This document shows, piece after piece, positions 52,526 through 62,007 of a stretch of 64,000 nucleotides of DNA; positions within the stretch are counted from its first letter, which is position 1; every line of letters begins with the position of its first letter. This DNA comes from DATFKA01 sp042095835 (GTDB taxonomy: Bacteria > Bacteroidota > Bacteroidia > Chitinophagales > Saprospiraceae). The DNA lies in NCBI GenBank assembly GCA_042095835.1, contig JBELML010000020.1:3736-67735 (forward strand), read 5' to 3'. The position numbers and the translations under genes are program-made. The notes under the pieces are model-generated. The model saw nothing but the letters and a program-made list of their open reading frames with translations, had not been told where the DNA came from and searched no databases.

Positions 52526-54079
52526 ATGAGAAAAAACCGCATTTTACTCTTTATCCTTATACTAGGATTTACCGCTTGTCAAGAAGATCCTATTGTACAG
52601 GTCAATCAGCTAGACATCTCCGCTCAAGAATGGCCAGAAGAGCCGCTTAGCAAAGAGGAGATTAATGATTTTGCGCTTTTACAGCTCCAACGCTATGACG
52701 AATTTCACTGGAGTGCAGCTAGTGATTTTATGATTTATAGTGCCGCTGTACGCACCGATTCTATTATGGCCATCGGCTTCCAAATCGAAGGCTTCGAAAA
52801 CATCAATGATCGTATGCATGAGGTGGATATGCAAGCTCCAGCATGGCAGCAGAAACGCCAGGAAATTCTCGATTACATTGTTGAATTCACTAAACAAACA
52901 GGCCCTAACCAGGATATAAGCGCAGAAGATTTAATGCCCTTTGGACTTGATGCCTACCTCCCAGCAATCGATATTAAAATTTCCAATCCAGACCTCGTCA
53001 GCGCTCTCCGACAAAGAGAGGACATCAGGTACGTCGAACCGATGGGCTACGGTTCTGAACCGATAGGTTTGCGCTCGGATTCTGGCTGTGATGTTCAGGC
53101 CAATAATAATATTGATGGCAATGACTTCAGCTATACTTCACCAGATGCTCGTGTTTCTTGGCATCTCAAGGAGATGAATGTAGATGATGCATGGAATGTA
53201 AGTTCTGGTAGCGGCATTACCATCTCTATTTTGGATACCGGCACCTCTCCTAATCAATCCAAACTGAATGGCAGCTTCAACCAAGGAGAATCCACAGGTC
53301 GTACACTGACTCGTAAAGGATACTACCGAACGGGTTGGTGGTGGAATAAAAAAATAGACGGGCCTGATGATCGATGTGGCCACGGTACTCAAATGGCTGG
53401 TCTAGCAGTAGCCCCTAAAGGATTCAATAAAACGACAGTAGGCGCTGCTTATGGTGCCAACTTAGTCGCGCTGAGAGTAACGAGCGACGTTGTCATCAAC
53501 AGCTCGGATGAGAAAAGAGGTGTAGCCGATGGCTTAACCTATTCTGCGAATCGCTCCGACGTAAAAGTGATCAGTATGTCGATAGGTGATGTCTTCTCGA
53601 GTAGTCGCGTGGCAGATGCTGTAAGATATGCTTATGGTAGAGGAAAGTTGATTTTTGCTGCTGCGGGTACTTCCCTAAGTTGGACCTCCTGGTATGGCGT
53701 CATCTTTCCAGCTACCATGAATGAAACTGTAGCCGTAACAGGTGTAAAAGATGGTTTCCCTCTACAAAAGTGTAATACCTGCCATGATGGTTCAAAGGTT
53801 GATTTTGTGGCCGTTATGCAAAGAAGAAGCAATAATGACCGAGTAGCTTTGACACTAGCTACCTCGGGTAATACTCCGGCCAATGTAGGAGGTTCTTCTG
53901 CTGCCACGGCTACTACCGCAGGGATCGCTGCACTAGTGTGGGCGACCAATCCAGGAATGTCTCGAACTTCTGTATTAAATAGATTAAAAAATGCATCCCA
54001 ATTTTATCCCTCCCGAGATGGTAATTTCGGCTGGGGAAGAATCGATGCAGATGCTGCTGTCAGAGGACAAGGTTATTAG
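52526..54079 (+). CDS. S8-family subtilisin-like protease, lipoprotein
   Basis: 517 residues. Lipobox FTAC (residue 18). An N-terminal region of about 180 residues (helical, then LRQREDIRYVEPMGYG) fits an I9-like propeptide. Catalytic Asp237 (ISILDTGTSPNQS), His286 (CGHGTQMAG) and Ser458 (GGSSAATATTAG). Where the oxyanion Asn normally sits, AAAGTS (378-383) has Thr. No sorting domain, so anchored as a lipoprotein. Monocistronic; followed by a terminator. Confidence 0.92.
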   Translation: MRKNRILLFILILGFTACQEDPIVQVNQLDISAQEWPEEPLSKEEINDFALLQLQRYDEFHWSAASDFMIYSAAVRTDSIMAIGFQIEGFENINDRMHEVDMQAPAWQQKRQEILDYIVEFTKQTGPNQDISAEDLMPFGLDAYLPAIDIKISNPDLVSALRQREDIRYVEPMGYGSEPIGLRSDSGCDVQANNNIDGNDFSYTSPDARVSWHLKEMNVDDAWNVSSGSGITISILDTGTSPNQSKLNGSFNQGESTGRTLTRKGYYRTGWWWNKKIDGPDDRCGHGTQMAGLAVAPKGFNKTTVGAAYGANLVALRVTSDVVINSSDEKRGVADGLTYSANRSDVKVISMSIGDVFSSSRVADAVRYAYGRGKLIFAAAGTSLSWTSWYGVIFPATMNETVAVTGVKDGFPLQKCNTCHDGSKVDFVAVMQRRSNNDRVALTLATSGNTPANVGGSSAATATTAGIAALVWATNPGMSRTSVLNRLKNASQFYPSRDGNFGWGRIDADAAVRGQGY

Positions 54080-54103
54080 ACGACGATTTTGTACGATGCT
54101 ATG

Positions 54104-54134
54104 GGCTTTCGGATATCTTTCCGAAAGCCTATTT
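54104..54134 (+). terminator. Terminator of the lipoprotein subtilase gene
   Basis: Arms GGCTTTCGGA (54104-54113) and TCCGAAAGCC (54120-54129), then TATTTTT. It abuts the stop of the convergent sulfatase gene. Confidence 0.82.
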
Positions 54135-55595
54135 TTATTCATATTTCCATTTGTAGGCCCAAGGATCACTAGTCATCTGCTGGAAATTTTGAATCTTTAA
54201 TTGTAAGCCTTCCAAAATTTCCTGGTATTTAGGGTCTGCCGATAGGTTAAAGGTTTCATTGGGATCGGTATTAAGGTCGTACAACTCAAACCTTGGTCGA
54301 TATAGAAACTCCTGAATGGGTTTTTTCCCTAACCTTTCTACCTTCTGCTCTAGTAAGCTCTGCCAGGTTTTTGACTCAAACAAGTCAGAAGCAAAAGGAT
54401 ATTCAAGGCCATTTGCTAGGTTCATAATCATTTTGTACCGCTCTCCTCTCACCACACGCATAGGGTAATACATCGTTACTTCATGAAAGGTATGCGAGGC
54501 ATAGATTTCTTGTCTATCCCAAGTGCCTCCCTCTAGAACTGGCTTAAAAGAGCTACCGTGAAAAGCAAGCGTAGTATCCATAGCTGCCGCAAAATCAAGG
54601 ATGGTGGGCGTCAAGTCGGCCCAGGTCACCATAGCATTAGTGCTAGATGCCTTGTTTTGCTGCGGCGCTTTGACAATCAGCGGTAGCTGCATACCAGCCT
54701 CGTAAAGAGTAGTTTTTGCACCTGGGAATGCCATTCCATTATCAGAAATATAGATAATCAAGGTATTTTCATACTCACCAGCTGCTTTCAGGTATTCAAT
54801 CAGCTTTCCGACACCTTGATCCAATCTAGAAATGGATTGGTAATACTGGGCCATCTCCGCTCGGGTAGCTTTCGTATCGGTCAAGTGTGGCGGTACTATG
54901 ACTTCGTCTAGCGTATATTTTATTGGCGATACACCAGGGTAGGCTTCCAAGCGATTCCCAAAGCGATCTGGTTGGTAGGGAAGTTCCTCTGCAAAACCGC
55001 CACCCCGATGAGGATCAGAAAAGCAAAAATAAAGGAAAAAGGGGTCCTCACTCTCTTCGATGAAGGCCGCACTTTTATCAGCCATTTCCACCGGACTGCG
55101 CGCACTAGCCTGCAAATGCTGCTGAAATTGAAAAACCCGCTCTGGTGCTAAATGATATTTCCCTACCCTAGCCGTTCGGTAGCCTTGATCTGCAAGTAAA
55201 ACAGGCAGGGTTTTCAAGTCCTCAAAAGCGCTAAAATGATGAAAAGCGTGCATGTGGCCATAATGACCATTCGCATGATTGTGTAAGCCTGAAAGGATTA
55301 CCGACCTACTTGCACTACAGCTTGCAGTCGTACAAAAAGCCCGGTTAAACAAGGTTCCTGTAGCAGCCAAAGCATCAAGATGTGGGGTCTTGATCACAGG
55401 ATTACCGTAGGCACCCAAAGCGTCTTTGCCATGGTCATCAGCGACCATGAGGACGATATTGGGGGGATCTGCTCTATTGGTTTCTTCCTTTCTAATTGAA
55501 TTGCCATCCTCACAGGAAAGCATCAAAGACAATAAGAGTGGCCAGAGTAGTAGCTTGCTTCTCAACATAAGACTTGGGATTGTTGAACTATTCAT
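54135..55595 (-). CDS. Sulfatase, N-sulfoglucosamine sulfohydrolase (SGSH)-like
   Basis: About 487 residues from ATG 55595 (MNSSTIPSLMLRSKLLLWPLLLSLMLSC, lipobox LMLSC); an ATG at 55568 (MLRSK) is possible. The longer frame to 55688 starts inside the terminator hairpin of the preceding gene. Sulfatase motif PPNIVLMVADDHGKDALGAYGNP (metal Asp pair) and CSASRSVILSGLHNHANGHYGH, where the Cys is the formylglycine site in C-x-A-S-R. Further HHFSAF, YHLAPERVF, FSDPHRG, IIYISDNGMAFPGAKTTLYEAGMQLPL (DNG-K). Desulfates sulfated glycans outside the cytoplasm. A formylglycine-generating enzyme is not encoded here. Confidence 0.92.
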   Translation of the reverse strand: MNSSTIPSLMLRSKLLLWPLLLSLMLSCEDGNSIRKEETNRADPPNIVLMVADDHGKDALGAYGNPVIKTPHLDALAATGTLFNRAFCTTASCSASRSVILSGLHNHANGHYGHMHAFHHFSAFEDLKTLPVLLADQGYRTARVGKYHLAPERVFQFQQHLQASARSPVEMADKSAAFIEESEDPFFLYFCFSDPHRGGGFAEELPYQPDRFGNRLEAYPGVSPIKYTLDEVIVPPHLTDTKATRAEMAQYYQSISRLDQGVGKLIEYLKAAGEYENTLIIYISDNGMAFPGAKTTLYEAGMQLPLIVKAPQQNKASSTNAMVTWADLTPTILDFAAAMDTTLAFHGSSFKPVLEGGTWDRQEIYASHTFHEVTMYYPMRVVRGERYKMIMNLANGLEYPFASDLFESKTWQSLLEQKVERLGKKPIQEFLYRPRFELYDLNTDPNETFNLSADPKYQEILEGLQLKIQNFQQMTSDPWAYKWKYE

Positions 55596-55641
55596 TTTAT
55601 TAAAATAGCTCATCTTTAGCAAAAACAAGTGATATCGAAAC

Positions 55642-55670
55642 AAAAAGCCATAACCAGGACTGGCTACGGC
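55642..55670 (-). terminator. Terminator of the cytochrome c peroxidase gene
   Basis: On the minus strand GCCGTAGCCAG/CTGGTTATGGC (two G-T wobbles) is followed by TTTTTG, 28 bp after the stop. Confidence 0.72.
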
Positions 55671-55697
55671 TTTTTTAAGAACCCTCATTCCACCTTT

Positions 55698-57044
55698 CTA
55701 ATTACAACCCAAATCTGCTTTAGAGACGACATCTGCCGTAGGGAAGCAATTCCCAGAAGGAAGGTTAGGTGGTAAATATCTGCTCAGTTGATCATCTCGA
55801 AGTGCATTCTCCAGGAAGGCAGCAATGGCATCTACTTCACCATCGCTAAGTCCAAGGTTTCTAAACTCTCCAGATAAAGCCGCTGTTGGCACTCGTTCGT
55901 TTTCTTTTTGGCCATTATTTTTATAGGCCACCACCTCCCGGATATTGTTAAAGGAGGCTCCATGTCCGTAAAACGGAGAATCGTACAAATTATACAGCTG
56001 TGGTACTTTAAACTTATAGTTATCCTCCGTGCGGCCAGTAAAACTGCCGCGACCTAAATTAGAGGGATCATTAGTAGGTGTTTTGAAAGTTTGCTGCTCG
56101 TGTTGACTCAGGTCGTTCATACCAAAAGCATGGAAAGCTTCTGAACTCAGAGCCGGCCCTGAGTGGCAAGGTGCACAGGAAGCTTTTCCGAAAAACAGGG
56201 AAGCCCCTTGCTTTTCTATTTCTGACATGGCTTCTGTTTCTCCTTTCAACCATCTTTGAAAAGGTGCTTGATTAGGGAGCAAGGTCCGCTCGTAGGCTGC
56301 GATAGCTAAACCAGCAGTTTCAGCGGTATACCGCTCCGCTTTTGCAAAATTGGGGAAAGCCGCGTCGAACATCCCCATATAGTTGTATTGTCTTAAAAAG
56401 TTGGTATCTATTTCTAAGCGGTGTACATCTTGTCCGGCGATAGCTTGTATCTCAACGCCTTCATAACCTAAATGATTCACTGCTTTTGGTGTATTGGGTG
56501 TCCAAAAGGCCTCCGTTCCACTATTAGATCCAGTGGCTCCAAATTGGCCATTCCACAGCATATTTCTTTGGTAAGCTACATTCAAGACAGTGGGTGTACG
56601 TATAGGTTGTACATCAATATCTGCAATAGCATAGTCTGGATCTTTTACTCTAGCTGCTCCATTGACACCTAAGCCCATTCCTCCTTCGCCAATCCCCTGC
56701 CAGCGTCCTGCCTGAAAACCAGCTTCTGCAAAGTGACAAGAAGCGCAAGAATAGGATCCCATACCTTTATTATCTTCTGGTGCAGAACCCAAGCCAGTCT
56801 CATGGTATAGGAGTTGTCCAAGAGCCACTTTCTCCGCAGAAATTGGATTGAGTGGATCTTGCGGGATAGCACTGTAATTATCACTATCGGGCAAAGTGAA
56901 TTGATCTCTCCAATCGGTCCCTCCGAGTAGCCGGAGATTTTGGGCAAGCTGATCGTCATAATCCGTCAAGAACGCATTATCTTCCTGGCAAGCATTAAAA
57001 AATAGTGTCATAAGGATCGCCAGGGGGAGTAGTGTTTTTTTCAT
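55698..57044 (-). CDS. Di-haem cytochrome c peroxidase (MauG/CcpA family), lipoprotein
   Basis: 448 residues, lipobox FNAC (residue 19). Two haem-binding motifs: CASCHF (GMGSYSCASCHFAEAGFQAG) and CAPCHS (FFGKASCAPCHSGPAL). Typical conserved parts: LNPISAEKVALGQLLYHET, QPIRTPTVLNVAYQRNMLWNGQFG, DDFAAFVKALT-type tail replaced by LSDGEVDAIAAFLENAL. Reduces hydrogen peroxide or oxidises proteins in the periplasm; electron donor unknown. Upstream structured DNA at 57135-57177. Confidence 0.92.
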   Translation of the reverse strand: MKKTLLPLAILMTLFFNACQEDNAFLTDYDDQLAQNLRLLGGTDWRDQFTLPDSDNYSAIPQDPLNPISAEKVALGQLLYHETGLGSAPEDNKGMGSYSCASCHFAEAGFQAGRWQGIGEGGMGLGVNGAARVKDPDYAIADIDVQPIRTPTVLNVAYQRNMLWNGQFGATGSNSGTEAFWTPNTPKAVNHLGYEGVEIQAIAGQDVHRLEIDTNFLRQYNYMGMFDAAFPNFAKAERYTAETAGLAIAAYERTLLPNQAPFQRWLKGETEAMSEIEKQGASLFFGKASCAPCHSGPALSSEAFHAFGMNDLSQHEQQTFKTPTNDPSNLGRGSFTGRTEDNYKFKVPQLYNLYDSPFYGHGASFNNIREVVAYKNNGQKENERVPTAALSGEFRNLGLSDGEVDAIAAFLENALRDDQLSRYLPPNLPSGNCFPTADVVSKADLGCN

Positions 57045-57134
57045 GATAGGTCTTTATATTTCTAGTTATCTAATCCATGGATGATGAGCAGCGGTTCTAG
57101 TGTGCTTTTATGCACCTATTCAAATAAGAGAAAA

Positions 57135-57177
57135 TATTCTAGTCGGAACCTGCTGCTCAGTACAGGTGTCTAGAATA
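57135..57177. other. Nested inverted repeat upstream of the peroxidase gene
   Basis: TATTCTAG (57135-57142) and CTAGAATA (57170-57177) enclose ACCTG (57148-57152) and CAGGT (57163-57167). On the RNA for the peroxidase gene this would form a two-part hairpin about 90 nt before its ATG; may be an operator or leader structure. Significance uncertain. Confidence 0.35.
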
Positions 57178-57283
57178 CTTAGTTTATATCCGTTTAATCT
57201 CAAAGCTCGGGAAAAAGATTTATCTCAATCTATACGTTGGTAGGTAAGGACAGGTTTCAAAACTGGGATAGAGAAAAAACAAA

Positions 57284-57306
57284 GGGTGAGATTTTTGGTC
57301 TCACCC
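57284..57306 (-). terminator. Terminator of the infC-rpmI-rplT operon
   Basis: Minus strand GGGTGAGA/TCTCACCC with a 7-nt loop and a T-rich tract (TTTGTTTTTTC) 31 bp after the rplT stop. Canonical. Confidence 0.87.
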
Positions 57307-57336
57307 TACAAATATAAGAAAATTTCTTTTAATCTC

Positions 57337-57687
57337 TTAATTTGGCTTTACATCATCAATGATAGCTTTGAAAGCCTCAGGATGATTCATAGCCAAGTCG
57401 GCTAGTGCCTTTCTGTTTAATTGGATATCGTTTTGTCCCAATAGGTGGATCAACTTAGAATAAGTCAACCCATGTTGGCGAGCACCCGCGTTGATTCTGG
57501 TAATCCATAATCTACGGAAAGCTCTTTTCTTATTACGACGATCGCGGTAAGCATAGGTAAGACCTTTCTCAACGGCGTTTTTCGCAACAGTATAAACATT
57601 TTTACGAGCACCGAAATACCCGCGTGCTGCTTTAAGGATTTTCTTTCTTCTCCTTCTGGAAGCAACCGAATTCACTGAACGTGGCAT
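57337..57687 (-). CDS. rplT: Large ribosomal subunit protein bL20
   Basis: 116 residues; PRSVNSVASRRRRKKILKAARGYFGARKNVYTVAKNAVEKGLTYAYRDRRNKKRAFRRLWITRINAGARQHGLTYSKLIHLL is the near-universal bL20 sequence. Early 23S rRNA assembly protein. Last gene of infC-rpmI-rplT; followed by a terminator. Confidence 0.99.
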   Translation of the reverse strand: MPRSVNSVASRRRRKKILKAARGYFGARKNVYTVAKNAVEKGLTYAYRDRRNKKRAFRRLWITRINAGARQHGLTYSKLIHLLGQNDIQLNRKALADLAMNHPEAFKAIIDDVKPN

Positions 57688-57762
57688 AATACAACTTTTA
57701 GTACAATACAGGGACCGAGTATAATCGATACTTTTACCTGCATTCTCGTTAAAAAATAAAAA

Positions 57763-57957
57763 TTAAACTCCTAGTAAGCGCTTGATTCTTTTCTCATCAG
57801 CTTTGCTTACTAAAGCAGCATCTCTCAAGCGAAGTTTAGCTTTCTTAGATTTGTTTCTCATCATGTGAGAAGTTTTAGCTTGAAAGCGCTTCACTTTTCC
57901 TGATCCAGTCAACTTGAAACGTTTCTTAGCGCTGGAATGCGTCTTCATCTTGGGCAT
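57763..57957 (-). CDS. rpmI: Large ribosomal subunit protein bL35
   Basis: 64 residues: PKMKTHSSAKKRFKLTGSGKVKRFQAKTSHMMRNKSKKAKLRLRDAALVSKADEKRIKRLLG, the standard basic bL35. Middle gene of infC-rpmI-rplT; 75 bp before rplT and 107 bp after infC. Confidence 0.98.
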   Translation of the reverse strand: MPKMKTHSSAKKRFKLTGSGKVKRFQAKTSHMMRNKSKKAKLRLRDAALVSKADEKRIKRLLGV

Positions 57958-58064
57958 GATAATACATGTTTAATCTACTTAATAGTAAACTATCAAGCAG
58001 AGGTTTTCAAACAGGCTGCAAAGATAGGAATTATTTTTGACCTGAGCCAGCAGTATTATGGATA

Positions 58065-58658
58065 TTATTTCTTTTTCTTCTTCTTCGGAGAGAGTATAAC
58101 GGTCATCCGCCTACCTTCCAACTTAGGCAGGGCTTCAGCACCACCGTATTCTACCAATTCTTCTAAGAAGCGTAATAGCAATAACTCTCCCCTATCTTTA
58201 AACACAATGGTACGACCTTTGAACTGGACATAAGCTTTCACTTTTGCGCCTTCCTCTAAAAACTTCTTGGCGTGTCTCAGTTTAAACTCAAAATCGTGCT
58301 CATCGGTATTGGGTCCAAAACGAATTTCTTTAACAACCGTTTTAGCGGCTTTCGCTTTCATCTCCTTTTCCTTTTTCTTTTTCTCATAAAGGAATTTGTT
58401 GAGGTTGATGATGCGTACTACCGGAGGCTTTGCATTAGGAGAGATTTCAACTAGATCCAATTCTACAGATTCTGCCCATCGCTTCACTTCTCTGGTATTA
58501 TAGACTTCTCCAGCCTTAATACTGAGATTAAGTTGTGTAGCGATCTCAGCGATATTTTCACCGACTAATCGGACCTGAGGGATTCTAATTTGATCGTTAA
58601 CTCTAAAATCGTGTTTAGGTTCTTTTCTTCTGTTGTTTGGAATTCTTCTTCTTGCCAA
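58065..58658 (-). CDS. infC: Translation initiation factor IF-3
   Basis: 197 residues, with a short basic N-terminal extension (MARRRIPNNRRKEPKHDF) before the usual RVNDQIRIPQVRLVGENIAEIATQLNLSIKAGEVYNTREVKRWAESVELDLVEISPNAKPPVVRIINLNKFLYEKKKKEKE (N-terminal domain and linker), then VVKEIRFGPNTDEHDFEFKLRHAKKFLEEGAKVKAYVQFKGR (C-terminal domain). ATG start, not the AUU of E. coli. thrS, commonly upstream in bacteria, is absent; clpC sits upstream instead. Confidence 0.97.
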   Translation of the reverse strand: MARRRIPNNRRKEPKHDFRVNDQIRIPQVRLVGENIAEIATQLNLSIKAGEVYNTREVKRWAESVELDLVEISPNAKPPVVRIINLNKFLYEKKKKEKEMKAKAAKTVVKEIRFGPNTDEHDFEFKLRHAKKFLEEGAKVKAYVQFKGRTIVFKDRGELLLLRFLEELVEYGGAEALPKLEGRRMTVILSPKKKKKK

Positions 58659-58773
58659 ATGATTTTAATTTAATGAATAATAATTTTGAAGCGATCTAAT
58701 TTAAAAATTAAACACGGCTCCATCAATAAAAAAGGAAAATACGTCTTAAAAGTTCCCTTCTACTAAAAGAAAA

Positions 58774-58815
58774 CCTCTCGAAACTTAATCTCTTTCTGAA
58801 ATTAGTCTCGAGAGG
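58774..58815 (-). terminator. Terminator after clpC
   Basis: Minus strand arms CCTCTCGA (58774-58781) and TCGAGAGG (58808-58815) with an inner ACT/AGT extension, followed by TTTTCTTTTAG. Separates clpC from infC. Confidence 0.72.
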
Positions 58816-58864
58816 ATTTAATACAAAGTATCTAAGATGTGGTAAATATAATAATTATTTACGC

Positions 58865-61408
58865 TTATGCATCTGTATTTACACCCAAAGAAATACCTAT
58901 AGTCAAGGTTTCTTCTTCTTCGTTCAACTCTGCGGTCATCACAGCACCTGTTTCAGGGTTATGATTGAGGATATAATCCGCCAAGGGATCTTCCAGGTAT
59001 TTCTGAATCGCTCGGTGCAATGGCCTTGCGCCAAATTGAGGATCAAAGCCTTTCTCCGCTACAAATTTCTTAGCAGACTCTGACAATTCCAACTTGTACT
59101 CGCCCATTTCATCCAGACGCTTGTAGAGATCTTTCAAAGAGATATCAATGATTTCAAAGATATCGTCTTGAGCTAGACTATTAAAGATAACCACATCATC
59201 AATCCTGTTGAGAAACTCTGGAGAGAAGGTGCGCTTCAAAGCATTTTGGATCACTGCTTTCGAATCATCCTGTGCTTGGTTGAGTCTTGCTTGAGTCGCA
59301 AAACCTACCCCTTGACCAAAATCTTTCAATTGGCGAACACCTATATTGGAGGTCATAATGATCAAGGTATTTTTGAAGTCTACTCTTCTACCCAAACCAT
59401 CGGTCAATTGGCCATCATCCAACACTTGCAACAAGATATTGTAAACATCTGGATGTGCCTTTTCGATCTCATCTAATAAAATGACGCTATAAGGTTTGCG
59501 ACGAACTTTCTCCGTCAGCTGTCCGCCTTCTTCGTATCCGACGTATCCTGGAGGCGCACCAATTAATCTACTGATAGAGAATTTCTCCATATACTCACTC
59601 ATATCGATGCGAATCAAAGCATCGTCAGAGTCAAAAATATAACGAGCCAAAGCTTTTGCGAGTTCTGTTTTACCAACACCGGTTGGTCCTAAGAAAATAA
59701 AGGAGCCAATAGGTTTGCTTGGATCTTTAAGTCCAACTCGGTTTCTTTGAATAGCTTTGGTGATAGTAGAAATCGCCTGATCCTGGCCAATAACCATCTG
59801 TCTGATGTCATCGCCCATTCCAATGAGTTTCTTGCTTTCACTTTGGGCCACTTTTTGTACAGGAATACCCGTCATCATCGCTACCACCTCTGCAATATCA
59901 GATTCGTTAACCGGATATTTTTTGGTTTTAGATTCTTCCTCCCACTGGACTTTAGCGAACTCCAACTGTCGTACTAACTTAGATTCTTTATCTCGTAGAT
60001 CAGCCGCTTTTTCATATTGCTGGTTCTTAACCGCCTGATTTTTTTGTTCCTTGATCTCCTCAATATCCTGCTCAAGCTTTTCAATATGCTTGGGTACATG
60101 AATATTTTTCAGGTGTACTCTAGCTCCAACCTCGTCCAATACATCAATCGCCTTGTCTGGTAAAAAGCGATCACTGATATAGCGTTCACTCAATTTCACA
60201 CAAGCATTTACCGCTTCATCAGAGTAAGTGACATTGTGAAAATCTTCGTACTTAGCCTTAATATTTTCAAGGATATTGATAGCTTCTTCTGGACTTGGAG
60301 GATTCACCATTACCTTTTGGAAACGTCGATCCAAAGCTCCATCTTTTTCAATGTGCTGGCGATACTCATCTAGGGTTGAGGCACCAATACACTGTAGCTC
60401 TCCGCGAGCTAAAGCAGGTTTGAAAATATTCGAGGCATCTAAGGAACCGGTTGCACCACCCGCACCCACAATAGTGTGAATCTCATCGATGAAAAGGATT
60501 ACATCTCTCGATTTTTCCAATTCATTCATGATGGCTTTCATGCGTTCTTCGAACTGACCTCTATATTTTGTACCAGCTACTAATGCTGCTAAATCGAGCA
60601 TTACTATACGCTTATTGAATAGCGTACGAGAAACTTTTTTCTGGTTAATTCTTAATGCTAGTCCCTCAACAATCGCCGTTTTACCTACACCGGGCTCCCC
60701 AATTAAAATCGGGTTGTTCTTTTTGCGACGGCTAAGTATCTGAGATACTCGCTCGATCTCACTTTCACGACCAATGATGGGATCCAACTTGCCTTCTTCG
60801 GCCAGCTTAGTGATATCGCGACCAAAGTTATCTAATACAGGTGTACGAGACTTGGTGTTGGGTTTGCGTTGTTGCTGATACCTTCCAGCATCTTCCTCTT
60901 CGTAGGGATCTTCTTGTTCAGAAGGGGCCTGAGCGTAAGGAGATTCATTACCTGTGAAATCTTGCTCCTGGCGTACATATTCCAACTCTGCTTTGTAGAT
61001 ATCATAGTCGATATCGAACTGGTGCAAAATTTTGGAAGCAGGATTTTCTTTATGCTTCAGCATAGACAATACCAAATGCTCTGGGCTAATTTCTTCGCTT
61101 TTCAGCATTTTAGCTTCCAGGAAAGTCACCTTCAGTACTTTTTCAGCCTGTTTATTCAAGGGTACTTTTCCTACGCTCAACTTAGTGCTGGAGCTTCGGA
61201 TACGCTGGATTGAATCTTCTACTGTATCTTTCAACTCATCTGTATCTACATCTAGAGATTCTAATACTCTTACTGCTAAACTATCGTGACTAGAAATAAT
61301 TCCAAGTAATAAGTGGGCAGTGCCAATAAAGTCATGGCCCAGCCTTATAGCCTCTTCCTTACTTTTACCAATTACCTGTTTGACCAGGGGTGAAAATCTT
61401 TTATTCAT
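58865..61408 (-). CDS. clpC: ATP-dependent Clp protease ATPase subunit ClpC
   Basis: AAA+ unfoldase partner of ClpP. 847 residues. N-domain repeat pair (FSPLVKQVIGKSKEEAIRLGHDFIGTAHLLLGII), a Gln/Asp-rich linker (about 155-195), AAA1 Walker A GEPGVGKTAIVEGLA, Walker B VILFIDEIHT, the UVR-type middle domain EKLEQDIEEIKEQKNQAVKNQQYEKAADLRDKESKLV, AAA2 GPTGVGKTELAKALA and SVILLDEIEKAHPDVYN. GQGVGFAT is the ClpP-binding loop region. mcsA and mcsB are not adjacent. Monocistronic with a long upstream region. Confidence 0.97.
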   Translation of the reverse strand: MNKRFSPLVKQVIGKSKEEAIRLGHDFIGTAHLLLGIISSHDSLAVRVLESLDVDTDELKDTVEDSIQRIRSSSTKLSVGKVPLNKQAEKVLKVTFLEAKMLKSEEISPEHLVLSMLKHKENPASKILHQFDIDYDIYKAELEYVRQEQDFTGNESPYAQAPSEQEDPYEEEDAGRYQQQRKPNTKSRTPVLDNFGRDITKLAEEGKLDPIIGRESEIERVSQILSRRKKNNPILIGEPGVGKTAIVEGLALRINQKKVSRTLFNKRIVMLDLAALVAGTKYRGQFEERMKAIMNELEKSRDVILFIDEIHTIVGAGGATGSLDASNIFKPALARGELQCIGASTLDEYRQHIEKDGALDRRFQKVMVNPPSPEEAINILENIKAKYEDFHNVTYSDEAVNACVKLSERYISDRFLPDKAIDVLDEVGARVHLKNIHVPKHIEKLEQDIEEIKEQKNQAVKNQQYEKAADLRDKESKLVRQLEFAKVQWEEESKTKKYPVNESDIAEVVAMMTGIPVQKVAQSESKKLIGMGDDIRQMVIGQDQAISTITKAIQRNRVGLKDPSKPIGSFIFLGPTGVGKTELAKALARYIFDSDDALIRIDMSEYMEKFSISRLIGAPPGYVGYEEGGQLTEKVRRKPYSVILLDEIEKAHPDVYNILLQVLDDGQLTDGLGRRVDFKNTLIIMTSNIGVRQLKDFGQGVGFATQARLNQAQDDSKAVIQNALKRTFSPEFLNRIDDVVIFNSLAQDDIFEIIDISLKDLYKRLDEMGEYKLELSESAKKFVAEKGFDPQFGARPLHRAIQKYLEDPLADYILNHNPETGAVMTAELNEEEETLTIGISLGVNTDA

Positions 61409-62007
61409 AATATTTTAGATTCTTCTGAGCAGGAGGATGTAGGTAATATTTTAACTATTTCATCCTCTACCTTTTTATACCTAACAATAATAGGATTAAT
61501 TCTTAAACAATACAAGCTTCGGACAAGTGCGCAAGCATAATTATAAAAGTCCAAAAGCGCTTGTCTAGGAATGACTATTATTGTTTCTCAAAAATTACTC
61601 CAAAAAGCGATATAAGACAAAAATGCAGATTGGTTTAACTTAAGTTTGACGCTCCTTTGGCCTACGCTTTGCAAAAGCAGGAAAACGGGCCGCATTATTC
61701 GTTTTATTTCCTCCTAACAAATAATGTATTCATTGGGTTCTTATTTTGAAAAATATTCCTCTGATTTAGCTAGGTAGTATGTCGCGAATTTGATACATTT
61801 GTCGCTTGAGTTTCAATCAAGCCTTTGATTTAGGAGCATAAATCTTCGGAAATCAAAAGAAACGCTAATTAGTTAGTTGACAAAATTTTAGCATTCCGGT
61901 TTTAAAGTCCACTACCGCCGCAAGTCGTTTGAAATGAACCACTTAGAGCAGATTTAGAATCAGAAAGTTTTAATTTTTGAGTTACTAGATTTAATCTTTA
62001 AGCTTTT
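61409..62007. other. Divergent intergenic region between clpC and the STAS gene
   Basis: 600 bp, A/T-rich, with no ORF or hairpin of note. A TACATTTG at 61794-61801 on the + strand is a possible promoter of the STAS-rnz operon. GACGCTCC and GCCTACGCTT-type stretches at 61649-61700 are GC-richer. Nothing resembling a tRNA or CIRCE-like heat-shock element was seen for clpC. Confidence 0.4.
61794..61801 (+). promoter_or_regulatory. Possible -7 box for the STAS-rnz operon
   Basis: TACATTTG matches TAnnTTTG; the ATG is 207 bp downstream, giving a long leader. The -33 position has no clear TTTG. Confidence 0.25.

Noticed and set aside
61409..62007. Heat-shock operator for clpC
   Set aside because: No CIRCE-like inverted repeat or CtsR-type heptamer direct repeat was found in the 600 bp.
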